A stretch of DNA of 64,000 nucleotides from BOG-908 sp965198915. Lineage in GTDB: Bacteria > Pseudomonadota > Alphaproteobacteria > Acetobacterales > Acetobacteraceae. Under the pieces are notes generated by a model, which was not told the origin of the DNA, did no database searches, and worked only from the letters and a program-made list of their open reading frames with translations. The DNA lies in NCBI GenBank assembly GCA_965198915.1, contig CBDAQC010000002.1, positions 1,984,001-2,048,000 of the forward strand, written 5' to 3'. Of the stretch, positions 42,361 to 51,488 are shown in pieces (positions within the stretch are counted from its first letter, which is position 1; each line of letters starts with the position of its first letter). The position numbers and the translations under genes were made by a program.

Positions 42361-43424
42361 ACGCCGTTTCCAAGCGCGCCGACGGCCCCAACGAGAGCAC
42401 GCTGTACGCGCAGCAGGACACCGTGCTCAGCCCCCGCTTCTACACCACCGATTTCGAGGCGATGAGCCGCATCGACGTAAGCCGTGTCCGCAGCGAATGG
42501 GACGCGCTGATCGCCGAGCTGCGCGCCGACCACAATCGCAACCACTTCATGCAGACGGAGATATTCAAGCAGGATTTCTCCGCCATGCCGCCGGAGCTGC
42601 GGCGCGAGTTCCTGGAATTCCTGGTCAGCTCCGTCACTGCGGAATTCTCCGGCTGCGTGCTGTACGCCGAAATCAAGAAGCGCATTCCCGACGGCGACAT
42701 CCACGACCTGTTCGCCTTCATGGCCCGTGACGAAGCAAGGCACGCCGCTTTCATCAACGAGACGCTCAAGGATTTCTCCATCGGCGTCGACTTGAGCTTT
42801 CTCACGAAGACCAAGAAATACACCTACTTCAAGCCGAAATTCGTCTTCTACGCGACCTACCTGTCAGAGAAGATCGGCTATGCACGCTACATCACCATCT
42901 TCCGCCACCTGCAGCGCAATCCCGACCGGGTAATTCACCCGATCTTCCAGTGGTTCGAGCAATGGTGCGGCGACGAGTTCCGGCATGGCGAGGCGTTCGC
43001 CCTGCTGATGCGCGCCGACCCGCGGCTGCTGACCGGGTTCAACCGGCTCTGGATACGCTTCTTCCAGCTCGCCGTATTCGCCACGATGTTCGTGCGCGAC
43101 CACGCCCGCCCTGCCTTCCACGACGCCCTCGGCATCGATCCTACCAACTACGACATGAAGGTTTTCCGCATCACGACCGAGATCGCCAAGCAGGTGTTTC
43201 CCGTCACCCTCGATCTCGACCACCCCGCCTTCCTGCCCGGCCTGCAACGGCTGCGCCGCATCACCGAGCGCAAGGCGGCCTGCAGGTTACGGGGCGGCCT
43301 TGGCGCCAGGCTGACGAACCTGGCGCTCACCGCCGCCGCGGGGCTGACCTTCGCGCGCCTGTTCGCCCTTCCGGTGCATCGGGCGGAATTGCCGAGCCGG
43401 GTCCGGCTGGCGCCGTCGTGGTAA
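42357..43424 (+). CDS. acsF: AcsF, aerobic Mg-protoporphyrin IX monomethyl ester cyclase
   Basis: AcsF is the di-iron oxygenase that forms ring E using O2. The 355-residue protein carries the ferritin-like iron-binding motifs, including 'MARDEARHAAF' and 'CGDEFRHGEAF', and the family sequence 'FMQTEIFKQDFSAMPPELR' near the N-terminus. The ATG at 42357 overlaps the preceding stop and has AGGAG upstream. The radical-SAM alternative BchE is not found in this window. Confidence 0.96.
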   Translation: MNAVSKRADGPNESTLYAQQDTVLSPRFYTTDFEAMSRIDVSRVRSEWDALIAELRADHNRNHFMQTEIFKQDFSAMPPELRREFLEFLVSSVTAEFSGCVLYAEIKKRIPDGDIHDLFAFMARDEARHAAFINETLKDFSIGVDLSFLTKTKKYTYFKPKFVFYATYLSEKIGYARYITIFRHLQRNPDRVIHPIFQWFEQWCGDEFRHGEAFALLMRADPRLLTGFNRLWIRFFQLAVFATMFVRDHARPAFHDALGIDPTNYDMKVFRITTEIAKQVFPVTLDLDHPAFLPGLQRLRRITERKAACRLRGGLGARLTNLALTAAAGLTFARLFALPVHRAELPSRVRLAPSW

Positions 43425-43506
43425 GACCGGCCACGCCCCTGTCTTCCGAAGAAGCGCGGCAGGTTCGTCCTGCGGCTGCGCACCCATCGCGGCAGACGCA
43501 TGCGGC

Positions 43507-44379
43507 GTGTGGGCGCGGCTGATGCTGGGCCCGGCGCTGTACTGCCTTGCGGTCTGGTGGTTTTCCACCGGCGTCATCGTGTTCCTCAACAACCTGCCGA
43601 GGCGGACCTTTCCCCTCAGCTTTGCCGCTGCCACGCTGCTTGCGCTGGCCTCGTTGCACAGGCTGGCGGCAAGCAGCCACGATGTCAGCGTCGCCGGTGC
43701 ATATGCCGGCTTCACCTACGGCGTGCTCGTCTGGGGCTGGCACGAGATGGCGTTCTTCATGGGTTTCCTCACCGGCCCGCGCCGGACCGCCTGCGCGCCG
43801 GGCTGCGTCGGCTGGCCGCGGTTTCGCCAGGCGGTGCAGGCCTGCATCCACCACGAGCTTGCCATCCTGCTGACCGGCGCCGCGGTGGTCTGGGCATGCT
43901 GGGGCACGCCGAACCAGGTCGGGATGTGGACCTTCCTGCTGCTGTGGATCATGCGGCTCAGCGCCAAGCTGAACGTCTTTCTCGGCGTGCTCAATCTCGG
44001 CGAGCCCTTCCTGCCGTCCCATCTGACGTACCTGCTCAGCTTCATGTCGCGCCGGCGGATGAACTGGCTGATGCCGTTTTCGCTCGGCGGCGGCCTGCTC
44101 GGCGTGGCCTGGCTTACCCGTCTCGCACTCCGCCCTGACATATCGCCGGCCTGCCTGACCGGTCTGGTCTTCCTCGTCACCATGCTTGCGCTTGCGGTGC
44201 TGGAACACGCGCTGCTCGTCCTGCCGTTGCCCTTCACCGCCCTGTGGGGCTGGTGGCTGCGCAGCAAATCCGCCTGGCCTGCCGCCACGCGCATTGAACG
44301 GCGCAAGGCCGCCCCGGCACCCGCGCGGCCGCGCTTCACCCCCGCCTTCCCGGAACCCGCAAAGATAGGTCGGCCATGA
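43507..44379 (+). CDS. puhE: PuhE, photosynthetic complex assembly/pigment regulator
   Basis: PuhE is a six- or seven-helix membrane protein; its loss in Rhodobacter alters bacteriochlorophyll production. The 290-residue product has 'LYCLAVWWFSTGVIVFLNNL', 'GVLVWGWHEMAFFMGFLTGP' and 'WIMRLSAKLNVFLGVLNLGE', typical of the family. The start is the GTG at 43507 or the ATG at 43522; both have weak ribosome sites. An 82-bp gap follows acsF, and the stop overlaps hemA. Confidence 0.9.
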   Translation: MWARLMLGPALYCLAVWWFSTGVIVFLNNLPRRTFPLSFAAATLLALASLHRLAASSHDVSVAGAYAGFTYGVLVWGWHEMAFFMGFLTGPRRTACAPGCVGWPRFRQAVQACIHHELAILLTGAAVVWACWGTPNQVGMWTFLLLWIMRLSAKLNVFLGVLNLGEPFLPSHLTYLLSFMSRRRMNWLMPFSLGGGLLGVAWLTRLALRPDISPACLTGLVFLVTMLALAVLEHALLVLPLPFTALWGWWLRSKSAWPAATRIERRKAAPAPARPRFTPAFPEPAKIGRP

Positions 44380-45599
44380 ACTACGATGCGTTTTTCACCA
44401 GCGAGCTCGACACTCTCCGCAATCAGGGCAATTACCGGGTTTTCGCCAACTTGCAGCGCCAGCCGGGCAGCTTTCCGCGCGTGATGCACAAGCGCGCCGG
44501 CAGCGCAGGCACCGAGCGCGACCAGGTGACCGTCTGGTGCAGCAACGACTATCTCGGCATGGGCCAGCAACCGCTCGTGCTGGAAGCCATGCACGAGGCG
44601 TTGGACCATTGCGGCGCCGGCGCCGGCGGCACCCGCAACATCGCCGGCACCAATCACTACCACGTGCTGCTGGAGGAAGAACTCGCAGACCTGCACGGCA
44701 AGGATGCCGCCCTGCTGTTCAATTCCGGCTACATGAGCAACTGGGCCACCATCGGCACGCTGGCCGCTCGCCTGCGGGGCTGCGTCGTCCTCTCCGACGC
44801 CAAGAACCACGCCTCCATGATCGAAGGTGCGCGCCACTCTCGCGCCCGCATCGAGGTGTTCGCCCATAACAGCCCCGAGGATTTGGACCGCCGCCTCGCC
44901 GCACTCGATCCCGCTCTGCCGAAGCTGGTGATGTTCGAGAGCATCTACTCGATGGACGGCGACATCGCGCCGATCGCCGAAATCTGCGACGTGGCCGAGC
45001 GCCACAACGCGCTGACCTATCTGGACGAGGTGCACGCGGTCGGCCTGTACGGCCCGCGCGGCGGCGGCATCGCCGAACGCGAAGGCCTGATGCACCGGCT
45101 GGACGTGATCGAGGGCACGCTGGCCAAGGGCTACGGCGTGATCGGCGGCTACATCACCGGATCGGCCAACCTGGTGGATTACGTGCGCAGCTTCGCCAGC
45201 GGCTTCATCTTCACCACCGCCCTGCCGCCCGCCATCGCCGCGGGCGCACTCGCCAGCGTGCGCCATCTGAAATCCAGCGACGCCGAGCGCCGCGAGCAGC
45301 AGCGCCTGGTGGCTCTGCTGCGCGCCAAGCTGACCGCCGCCGGCGTGCCGCATTACGACAACCCCAGCCACATCGTGCCGGTCATGGTGGGCGACGCTAC
45401 CCTGTGCAAACAGATCAGCGACACCTTGCTTGACCGCCACGGCATCTACGTGCAGCCGATCAACTACCCAACCGTGCCACACGGCACCGAACGGCTTCGC
45501 ATCACGCCTTCGCCGAAACACACAGACGCGGACGTGGCGCATCTTGTGGCGGCGCTGTCATCGGTATGGGCGCAACTGGATTTGGGCAAGGCCGCGTAA
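44376..45599 (+). CDS. hemA: HemA, 5-aminolevulinate synthase
   Basis: HemA condenses glycine and succinyl-CoA to 5-aminolevulinate, the first tetrapyrrole step by the Shemin route. The 407-residue PLP enzyme has 'NYRVFANLQRQPGSFPRV', 'GAGAGGTRNIAGTNHYHVLL', 'DEVHAVGLYGPRGGG' and the PLP lysine in 'GTLAKGYGVIGGY' (about residue 250). It is the last gene of the bchF-hemA operon and overlaps puhE by 4 bp, so precursor supply is tied to pigment synthesis. Confidence 0.97.
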   Translation: MNYDAFFTSELDTLRNQGNYRVFANLQRQPGSFPRVMHKRAGSAGTERDQVTVWCSNDYLGMGQQPLVLEAMHEALDHCGAGAGGTRNIAGTNHYHVLLEEELADLHGKDAALLFNSGYMSNWATIGTLAARLRGCVVLSDAKNHASMIEGARHSRARIEVFAHNSPEDLDRRLAALDPALPKLVMFESIYSMDGDIAPIAEICDVAERHNALTYLDEVHAVGLYGPRGGGIAEREGLMHRLDVIEGTLAKGYGVIGGYITGSANLVDYVRSFASGFIFTTALPPAIAAGALASVRHLKSSDAERREQQRLVALLRAKLTAAGVPHYDNPSHIVPVMVGDATLCKQISDTLLDRHGIYVQPINYPTVPHGTERLRITPSPKHTDADVAHLVAALSSVWAQLDLGKAA

Positions 45600-46014
45600 C
45601 GACCTTCTGGGGCCGTTGGCAAGTTCATCACAGGCAGTGGGAGGCCGGCAAGGCTGACCAGCCGGCTAACCTCTGCGCCATATTCCAACGGCGGGCCGGC
45701 TACAGCCAGGCAAGCGGAAGGTCTGTCGCAAAGCAGGTTCTCGCGCATGTCGGCGCGCTGATCGCGCAAACGCCTGGCGACGCTGCATTGGCGAAGAGCC
45801 ACGCTGGCCTGGCCCGCGCAGCCGCGCAAGGCCAGCAAGTAACTTCACGGCGGGCGTTGCAGCGCATGCCACCTCGAATTGATTCCGGCGCCTGTCGCCG
45901 TTCTGGCTGCGTCATCTGGCTACTGTCGATCTTCCCCAAGCAGCCAGCACAAGCCTGATATCCGATCTCCAACCGGCCGCAGCAAAACGCCCACGCTCAA
46001 CCATCCCGCTGCCC
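45600..46014. other. Intergenic region between hemA and nasA, no gene recognised
   Basis: This stretch of about 415 bases ends the photosynthesis cluster. I see no convincing gene, RNA or clear terminator. Short frames on either strand lack ribosome sites and homology. Upstream activator sites for the sigma-54-like promoter at 46015 would be expected here, but none is obvious by eye. Confidence 0.5.
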
Positions 46015-46030
46015 GGCACGTTTTTTGCTG
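46014..46030 (+). promoter_or_regulatory. Sigma-54 (-24/-12) promoter of nasA
   Basis: CGGCAC-GTTTT-TTGCT matches TGGCAC-N5-TTGCT, with the invariant GG (46015-46016) and GC (46027-46028) exactly ten bases apart. Transcription would begin about 12 bases on, near 46040, immediately before the nasA ATG at 46041. The message may therefore be leaderless. Nitrogen (NtrC-type) control is inferred from the promoter class and the gene function. Confidence 0.7.
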
Positions 46031-46040
46031 CGTCGCGGTC

Positions 46041-48188
46041 ATGGCTGTTGCCGACGCCCTGCCCCTCGAAGCGCCAGCTACCGACGCTCACATCCTCACC
46101 AGCACGCACTGTCCCTATTGCGCCCTGCAATGCGGGATGACGCTGCAGGAAAGCGGCCGAGCCTTCTCCATCGCCGCGCGTGACTTCCCGACCAACAAGG
46201 GGGGGCTCTGCCGCAAGGGCTGGAGTGCCGCATCCCTGCTCACCGCTCCCGGCCGGCTCACCACCCCGCTCGTGCGTGACCGCAAGGGCATGCACCTGCG
46301 CCCGGCCACGTGGGAGGAGGCGCTGGACCGCGCGTCCGGCGGCTTCCGCGCCCTGCGCGCGGCACACGGCGCCGATGCGGTGGGCGTGTTCGGCGGCGGC
46401 GGCCTGACCAACGAGAAAGCCTACCTGCTGGGCAAGTTCGCCCGGCTGGCGCTGGGCACCGCCAACATCGACTATAACGGCCGCTTCTGCATGTCCTCGG
46501 GCGCCGCCAGCGCGCTGCGCGCCTTCGGCGTGGACCGCGGGCTGCCGTTCCCGCTGGAGGACATCCCGCACGCCAAGGCCATATTGCTGACCGGCGGCAA
46601 CCCGGCCGAGACGATGCCGCCGATCATGCAGTATTTCGAGGCGCAGCGGGACCGCGGCGGCCGGCTGATCGTGGCCGACCCGCGCTTGACCGCCACCGCA
46701 CGCGCCGCCCATCTGCATTTGCCGCTGACCCCCGGCACGGACGCGGCGTTGGCGCTAGGCCTGCTGCATGTGGCGATACGGGACAAGCTGATCGACACGG
46801 CGTTCATCGAAGCCCGCACAACCGGCTTCGCCCCGGTGCAGCGCAGCGCCAAATCCTACTGGCCGGACAGGGTGGAGCGCATTACCGGCGTGCCGGCGCC
46901 GCTGATCGAGCGCGCCGCCCACATGCTGGGCGAGGCCGCGACCGTGATGGTGCTGACCGCGCGCGGCACCGAGCAGCAGAGCCACGGCACGGACAATGTG
47001 GCCGCCTTCATCAACCTGGCCCTCGCACTCGGCCAGTGCGGCAAGCCGCATGCGGGTTATGGCTGCCTCACCGGCCAGGGCAACGGCCAGGGCGGCCGCG
47101 AGCACGGCCAGAAGGCCGACCAGCTTCCCGGCTACCGCAAGATCACCGACCCCGCCCACCGTGCCCAGGTGGCGGCGGTCTGGGGCGTGCCGGCGGACTC
47201 GCTGCCCCAGGCCGGCCTGTCCGCCTGCGAGCTGCTGGACGCGCTGGGCACCACCGTGCACGGCCTGTTCGTCGTGGCCTCCAACCTCCTGGTCTCCGCC
47301 CCCGACGCGGACCGGGTCTCCACCAATCTCGGCCGGCTGGACCTGCTGGTGGTGGCCGACATGTTCCTCTCGGAAACCGCGCAACGCGCGGACGTGGTGC
47401 TGCCGATCACCCAGTGGGCCGAGGAGGACGGCACGATGACCAACCTGGAAGGCCGCGTGCTGCGCCGCCGCCGCGCCCAGAAGCCGCCGCCCGGCATACG
47501 CTCGGACCTGGAGATCATGGCGGACCTGGCGGCGCGGCTGGGCTGCACGGCGTCGTTCCCGCGCGGCCCGGAAGCCGCCTTCGACGAGCTGCGGCGCGCC
47601 AGCGCCGGGGGAGCGGCCGATTACGCGGGCATCACCTACGCCCGCATAGATGCCGAGCAGGGCGTGTTCTGGCCCTGCCCCGCCACCGCGCATGCCGGCA
47701 CGAAACGGCTGTTCCTGGACCGCTTCGCAACCGAAGACGGCCGCGCCCGCTTCCACAAGGTGGAGTTCCTGGGTGCGGCGGAGACACCGGACCGCGCCTA
47801 CCCCTACGTGCTGACCACCGGCCGGGTGCTCTCGCAGTACCAGACCGGCGCGCAGACCCGCCACGTGCCGGAGCTGGCGGCGGCGGAGCCGGGCCCTTTC
47901 GTGGAGATGCACGCCGATCTGGCGCGCTCGCTTGGCGTGGCAGAGGCCGATCCGGTCCGCCTGACCACCCGGCGTGGCAGCATCACCGTCCCCGCCCGCC
48001 TCACCCGCGCCATACGCCTGGATACGCTGTTCCTGCCGTTCCACTGGGGCGGCCGGGTCAGCGCCAACCTGCTGACGAACGCGGCGCTCGATCCGCTGTC
48101 CCGCATGCCGGAGTTCAAGGCATGCGCCGTGCATGTGGCCCGCGCGAACACGCGCCCGCCCAAGGACGCGTCCAGGGAAACCCAATGA
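46041..48188 (+). CDS. nasA: NasA, assimilatory nitrate reductase catalytic subunit
   Basis: NasA reduces nitrate to nitrite in the cytoplasm using a molybdopterin cofactor and a 4Fe-4S cluster. The 715-residue protein has the cluster cysteines Cys24, Cys27, Cys31 and Cys57 ('THCPYCALQCGM', 'GGLCRKGW'), 'NYNGRFCMSSGAASALRAFG'-type cofactor contacts and a C-terminal cofactor-binding barrel. It lacks the C-terminal 2Fe-2S (BFD-like) domain of longer NasA proteins, so it is closer in length to ferredoxin-dependent NarB. The ATG has no ribosome site and sits one base after the predicted transcription start. Confidence 0.9.
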   Translation: MAVADALPLEAPATDAHILTSTHCPYCALQCGMTLQESGRAFSIAARDFPTNKGGLCRKGWSAASLLTAPGRLTTPLVRDRKGMHLRPATWEEALDRASGGFRALRAAHGADAVGVFGGGGLTNEKAYLLGKFARLALGTANIDYNGRFCMSSGAASALRAFGVDRGLPFPLEDIPHAKAILLTGGNPAETMPPIMQYFEAQRDRGGRLIVADPRLTATARAAHLHLPLTPGTDAALALGLLHVAIRDKLIDTAFIEARTTGFAPVQRSAKSYWPDRVERITGVPAPLIERAAHMLGEAATVMVLTARGTEQQSHGTDNVAAFINLALALGQCGKPHAGYGCLTGQGNGQGGREHGQKADQLPGYRKITDPAHRAQVAAVWGVPADSLPQAGLSACELLDALGTTVHGLFVVASNLLVSAPDADRVSTNLGRLDLLVVADMFLSETAQRADVVLPITQWAEEDGTMTNLEGRVLRRRRAQKPPPGIRSDLEIMADLAARLGCTASFPRGPEAAFDELRRASAGGAADYAGITYARIDAEQGVFWPCPATAHAGTKRLFLDRFATEDGRARFHKVEFLGAAETPDRAYPYVLTTGRVLSQYQTGAQTRHVPELAAAEPGPFVEMHADLARSLGVAEADPVRLTTRRGSITVPARLTRAIRLDTLFLPFHWGGRVSANLLTNAALDPLSRMPEFKACAVHVARANTRPPKDASRETQ

Positions 48189-48535
48189 TCGATTCCGTCC
48201 CACGCTTCCTGCAAGGCACCTTCGCGCTCACCGGGCAGGGGCTGGACCAGCCGGCGCTGCTGCACCCCTCGCTCACCTATGCGGTGCCCTCGGACAAGCG
48301 CGCCCAGCTCGTCTACCTGCGCGCAGGCAACGCCACCGGCGAGCTCGTCTGCCTGTCCATGGTGCAGGACGGCAAGCCGGTGCGCCTGTTCCCCGTCGGC
48401 GCCAGAAGTGCGGTGCATGTGCCGCTGGCCGTGGTGGAGGACCTGCAGCCTGGCACCCGCCTGGAAGTGTTCGCGGCGGCGCCCTCGGGTCTCGCCGGCC
48501 AGGTGGTGGTCGATATCGGTTTGATCGAAATTTGA
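48185..48535 (+). CDS. Small protein of unknown function coupled to nasA
   Basis: The 116-residue product (MIDSVPRFLQGTFALTGQ...) is soluble, beta-rich in appearance and ends 'GQVVVDIGLIEI'. It has no signal peptide, one cysteine and no cofactor motif that I recognise. Its ATG overlaps the nasA stop (ATGA), and nirB starts 13 bp later, so it is an integral part of the nitrate-assimilation operon. It could be an accessory or electron-transfer partner of NasA, but this is inference from position only. Confidence 0.6.
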   Translation: MIDSVPRFLQGTFALTGQGLDQPALLHPSLTYAVPSDKRAQLVYLRAGNATGELVCLSMVQDGKPVRLFPVGARSAVHVPLAVVEDLQPGTRLEVFAAAPSGLAGQVVVDIGLIEI

Positions 48536-48548
48536 GCAGGGCAGACCA

Positions 48549-50993
48549 ATGAGCAAGCAATCCCTGGTTGTCGTCGGCAACGGCATGGCCGGCGCCCGCG
48601 CCGTGGAGGAAGTCCTGGCCCGCGGCGGCGCCGAGCTGTTCGACATCACGATGTTCGGTGACGAGCCCTACGGCAATTACAACCGGATCCTGCTCTCCAA
48701 CATCCTCAGCGGCGTGCAGGACAGCAGCGAGATCTTCATCAACCCGCTGGCGTGGTACGAGGAAAACAGCATCACCCTGCATGCCGGCTCGCCGGTCACC
48801 GAGATAGACCGTGCGTCACGCATGGTGCAGGCCGCCAACGGCACGCGCGCGCGTTATGACAAGCTGCTGATCGCCACCGGCAGCCGCGCCTTCATCCCGC
48901 CGATGGCCGGCCTGAACGACGCAAGCGGCCGCATGAAGCAGGGCGTGTTCGGCTTCCGCACCATCGACGATTGCGACGCCATCGTGGCCAGCGCCAGGAC
49001 GGCCAAACGCGCCTTGGTGATCGGCGGCGGCCTGCTCGGCCTGGAAGCCGCGCGCGGCCTGCTGAATCACGGCTGCGAAGTCCATCTGGCCCATATCGGC
49101 AAGCATCTGATGGAGGCGCAGCTCGACGGCCAGGCGGGTGCCATGTTGCGCCGGGCCATGGAGAAGATGGGCGTGCAGATACACCTGCAGGCGGTGACCG
49201 AGACCATACTCGGCGAGGAGCGCGTGACCGGCGTCGCGTTCAAGGACGGCACCACGCTGGAATGCGAGATGATCGTGGTGGCCGCGGGCATTCGCCCGAA
49301 CGCGGAGATCGGCCGCAGCGCCGGCCTTACTGTCGAGCGCGCGATCGTGGTGGACAACCACATGCGCTCCGTGGACGACAGCAACATCTACGTGGTCGGC
49401 GAGTGCGCGCAGCACCGCGGCCGCGTGTATGGCCTGGTGGCCCCGCTCTGGGACCAGGCCAAGGTTTTCGCCGACCAGATCACCCGGGCGAACCGGGACG
49501 CCGCCTATCACGGATCGAAGCTGGCGACGAAGCTGAAGGTGATGGGCGTGGAACTCGCGTCCATGGGCCTGACCGAGCCCGAACACGAGCACGACGAGGT
49601 CATCCAGTTCAGCGAGGCGCGCCACGGCACCTACAAGAAGCTGATCGTGCGCGACGGCCGCCTGGTGGGCGCCATGCTGATGGGCGACATCAGCAAGGCC
49701 GCCTACCTGATGCAGGCCTTCGACCGTGACAGCCCGCTGCCCGACGAGCGCCTGTCCCTGCTGTTCGACCTGGGCACGCCGCCGCAGAAGGTGACGCTGG
49801 ACGAGATGCCGGCGGAGACGCAGATCTGCAATTGCAACGGCGTCACCAAGGCCGCGATCGGCGCCTGCGTGGCCGCCGGCGCGCGGACGCCGAAAGCGGT
49901 GATGTCCGCCACCCGCGCCGGCATGGGCTGCGGTTCCTGCAAATCCCTGGTCAGCGAGGTCACCGCCTGGTTTGCCGGCGGCGCGGTCGAGGAGGACCCG
50001 TCAATCCACTACTACGTGCCCGCCATCCCGTTGGCCAAGCCGGAACTGGTGGCGGCCATTCGCGCGCAGAACCTGAAATCCGTCTCCGCCGTGTTCGCCG
50101 CTCTGGCGGCTGACGGCAAGCCGGATGCCGGCAGCAAACCCGCTCTGGCCTCGCTGCTCGCCACGCTGTGGAACGACGAATATGTGGACGAGCGCGACGC
50201 GCGTTTCATCAACGACCGCGTGCACGCCAACATTCAGAAAGACGGCACTTTCTCCGTAGTGCCCGAAATGCCTGGCGGCGTCACCACGCCGGCCGAACTG
50301 CTGCGCATAGCCCAGGTCGCGGTGAAATACGCGGTGCCTTTGGTGAAGCTCACCGGCGGCCAGCGTATCGATCTGGTGGGCATCGCCAAGGACGACCTGC
50401 CGCATGTCTGGGCGGATCTGGACATGCCGGCCGGCTCCGCCTGGGGCAAGAGCTACCGCACCTGCAAGAGCTGCATCGGCACCGAGTTCTGCCGCTTCGG
50501 CCTGGGTGACAGCATGGGCTTGGCCCGGAAGATCGAACACAAGTTCCGCGGCATAGACAGTCCCGGCAAGCTGAAACTCGCCACCGCCGGCTGCCCGCGC
50601 AACTGTTCGGAAGCGATGGTCAAGGACGTAGGTGCGGTGGCCATCGGTGACGACCGCTGGGAGATCTACGTGGGCGGCGCTGCCGGCTCGCAGATACGCA
50701 AGGGTGACGTGCTGTGCACCGTCACCGGCGAGGATGCGGCGATGACAATCATGGGCCGCTTCATGCAGTGGTATCGCGAGAACGCAAAGTTCAAGGAGCG
50801 CACACACAGCTTCATTGAGCGCGTGGGGATCGAGCGCGCCCGCGCCGTGGTGGTGGACGATAGCGACGGCACCGCCGCCGCCCTGGACGCCGCGATGGAC
50901 GCATCCTGCGCCGCCACGCGTGACGTCTGGAAGGAACGCGACACGCCCAAGACCGAAAACCAGTTTGCCGTGCTCATCCCCGTCGAGGCGTGA
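48549..50993 (+). CDS. nirB: NirB, NADH-dependent nitrite reductase large subunit
   Basis: NirB reduces nitrite to ammonium. The 814 residues contain, in order, an FAD/NAD-binding domain ('VVVGNGMAGARAVEEVL' at the start and a second dinucleotide fold near 155), a BFD-like 2Fe-2S domain (about 426-466, 'ICNCNGVTK' and 'GMGCGSCK'), ferredoxin-like half-domains, and the sirohaem/4Fe-4S ligands C-x5-C in 'SCIGTEFCR' (about 639-645) and C-x3-C in 'GCPRNCSEA' (about 681). AGGGCAG lies upstream of the ATG. It overlaps nirD by 4 bp. Confidence 0.95.
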   Translation: MSKQSLVVVGNGMAGARAVEEVLARGGAELFDITMFGDEPYGNYNRILLSNILSGVQDSSEIFINPLAWYEENSITLHAGSPVTEIDRASRMVQAANGTRARYDKLLIATGSRAFIPPMAGLNDASGRMKQGVFGFRTIDDCDAIVASARTAKRALVIGGGLLGLEAARGLLNHGCEVHLAHIGKHLMEAQLDGQAGAMLRRAMEKMGVQIHLQAVTETILGEERVTGVAFKDGTTLECEMIVVAAGIRPNAEIGRSAGLTVERAIVVDNHMRSVDDSNIYVVGECAQHRGRVYGLVAPLWDQAKVFADQITRANRDAAYHGSKLATKLKVMGVELASMGLTEPEHEHDEVIQFSEARHGTYKKLIVRDGRLVGAMLMGDISKAAYLMQAFDRDSPLPDERLSLLFDLGTPPQKVTLDEMPAETQICNCNGVTKAAIGACVAAGARTPKAVMSATRAGMGCGSCKSLVSEVTAWFAGGAVEEDPSIHYYVPAIPLAKPELVAAIRAQNLKSVSAVFAALAADGKPDAGSKPALASLLATLWNDEYVDERDARFINDRVHANIQKDGTFSVVPEMPGGVTTPAELLRIAQVAVKYAVPLVKLTGGQRIDLVGIAKDDLPHVWADLDMPAGSAWGKSYRTCKSCIGTEFCRFGLGDSMGLARKIEHKFRGIDSPGKLKLATAGCPRNCSEAMVKDVGAVAIGDDRWEIYVGGAAGSQIRKGDVLCTVTGEDAAMTIMGRFMQWYRENAKFKERTHSFIERVGIERARAVVVDDSDGTAAALDAAMDASCAATRDVWKERDTPKTENQFAVLIPVEA

Positions 50994-51304
50994 CCATGAG
51001 GACCGAACACCACATCGGCAGCATCACGCAGATTCCGAAAGGCGAAGGACGCACCTTCGAACTCGGCAATCTGCGGGTGGCCGTGTTCCACACCCATGGC
51101 GGCAGCGTGTTCGCCACCCAGGCTGCCTGCCCGCATCGCGGCGGCCCGCTTGCGGACGGGCTGACGGACGAGGAGACGCTGATCTGCCCGTTGCACGACC
51201 GCACCTACGCTTTGCGTGACGGCCACGGCATCGGCACGGATTGCGCTATTGCCACGTACCCTGTGCGGCTTGGTGGAAATGGGGAGATCTGGCTGGCGGT
51301 TTGA
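50990..51304 (+). CDS. nirD: NirD, nitrite reductase small subunit (Rieske type)
   Basis: NirD is the small partner of NirB. The 104-residue protein keeps a full Rieske 2Fe-2S motif, C-x-H in 'CPHRGGPLADG' and C-x2-H in 'CPLHDRTY'. In many enterobacterial NirD proteins these ligands are lost, so this one probably carries a working cluster. It overlaps the nirB stop and is followed by the first hairpin-repeat element. Confidence 0.9.
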   Translation: MTMRTEHHIGSITQIPKGEGRTFELGNLRVAVFHTHGGSVFATQAACPHRGGPLADGLTDEETLICPLHDRTYALRDGHGIGTDCAIATYPVRLGGNGEIWLAV

Positions 51305-51319
51305 CTACAGGAACTAGGC

Positions 51320-51485
51320 AAGGCCTTCTTTTTCGAGAAAAAGAAGCAAAAAGCTTTTATCTGCGCTGTCGCGCCGTGTTGGACCGCGCGCGCTGGCGAT
51401 TGCTCGATCCGCGGCTGAGTCATGGCAGTCCGCGACAGCCGGACAAACGCTTTTTGCTTCTTTTTCTTGAAAAAGCAGGTCTTTC
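51320..51485. repeat. Composite inverted hairpin repeat (copy 1, two halves) between nirD and narK
   Basis: Two about 54-bp halves face each other: 51320-51374 and 51431-51485. Their complements share CGCGACAG, AAAGCTTTTTGCTTC and a TTTTTC hairpin. In the left half CTTCTTTTT (51325-51333) pairs perfectly with AAAAAGAAG (51338-51346) around CGAG; the right half has CTTTTT/AAAAAG around CTTG. The position between convergent genes and the T-rich stems suggest a bidirectional terminator. The two-half inverted layout resembles a small mobile element. Confidence 0.7.
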
Positions 51486-51488
51486 TTC

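Noticed and set aside
43716..45542. 608-codon frame antisense to hemA and puhE
   Set aside because: It overlaps two confident genes and its translation is of low complexity.
45600..45972. Short frames in the hemA-nasA gap
   Set aside because: No ribosome sites, no coupling and no recognisable sequence; more likely non-coding.
46755..48203. 482-codon frame antisense to nasA
   Set aside because: Gly/Arg/Gln-rich shadow of a GC-rich gene, with no homology recognised.
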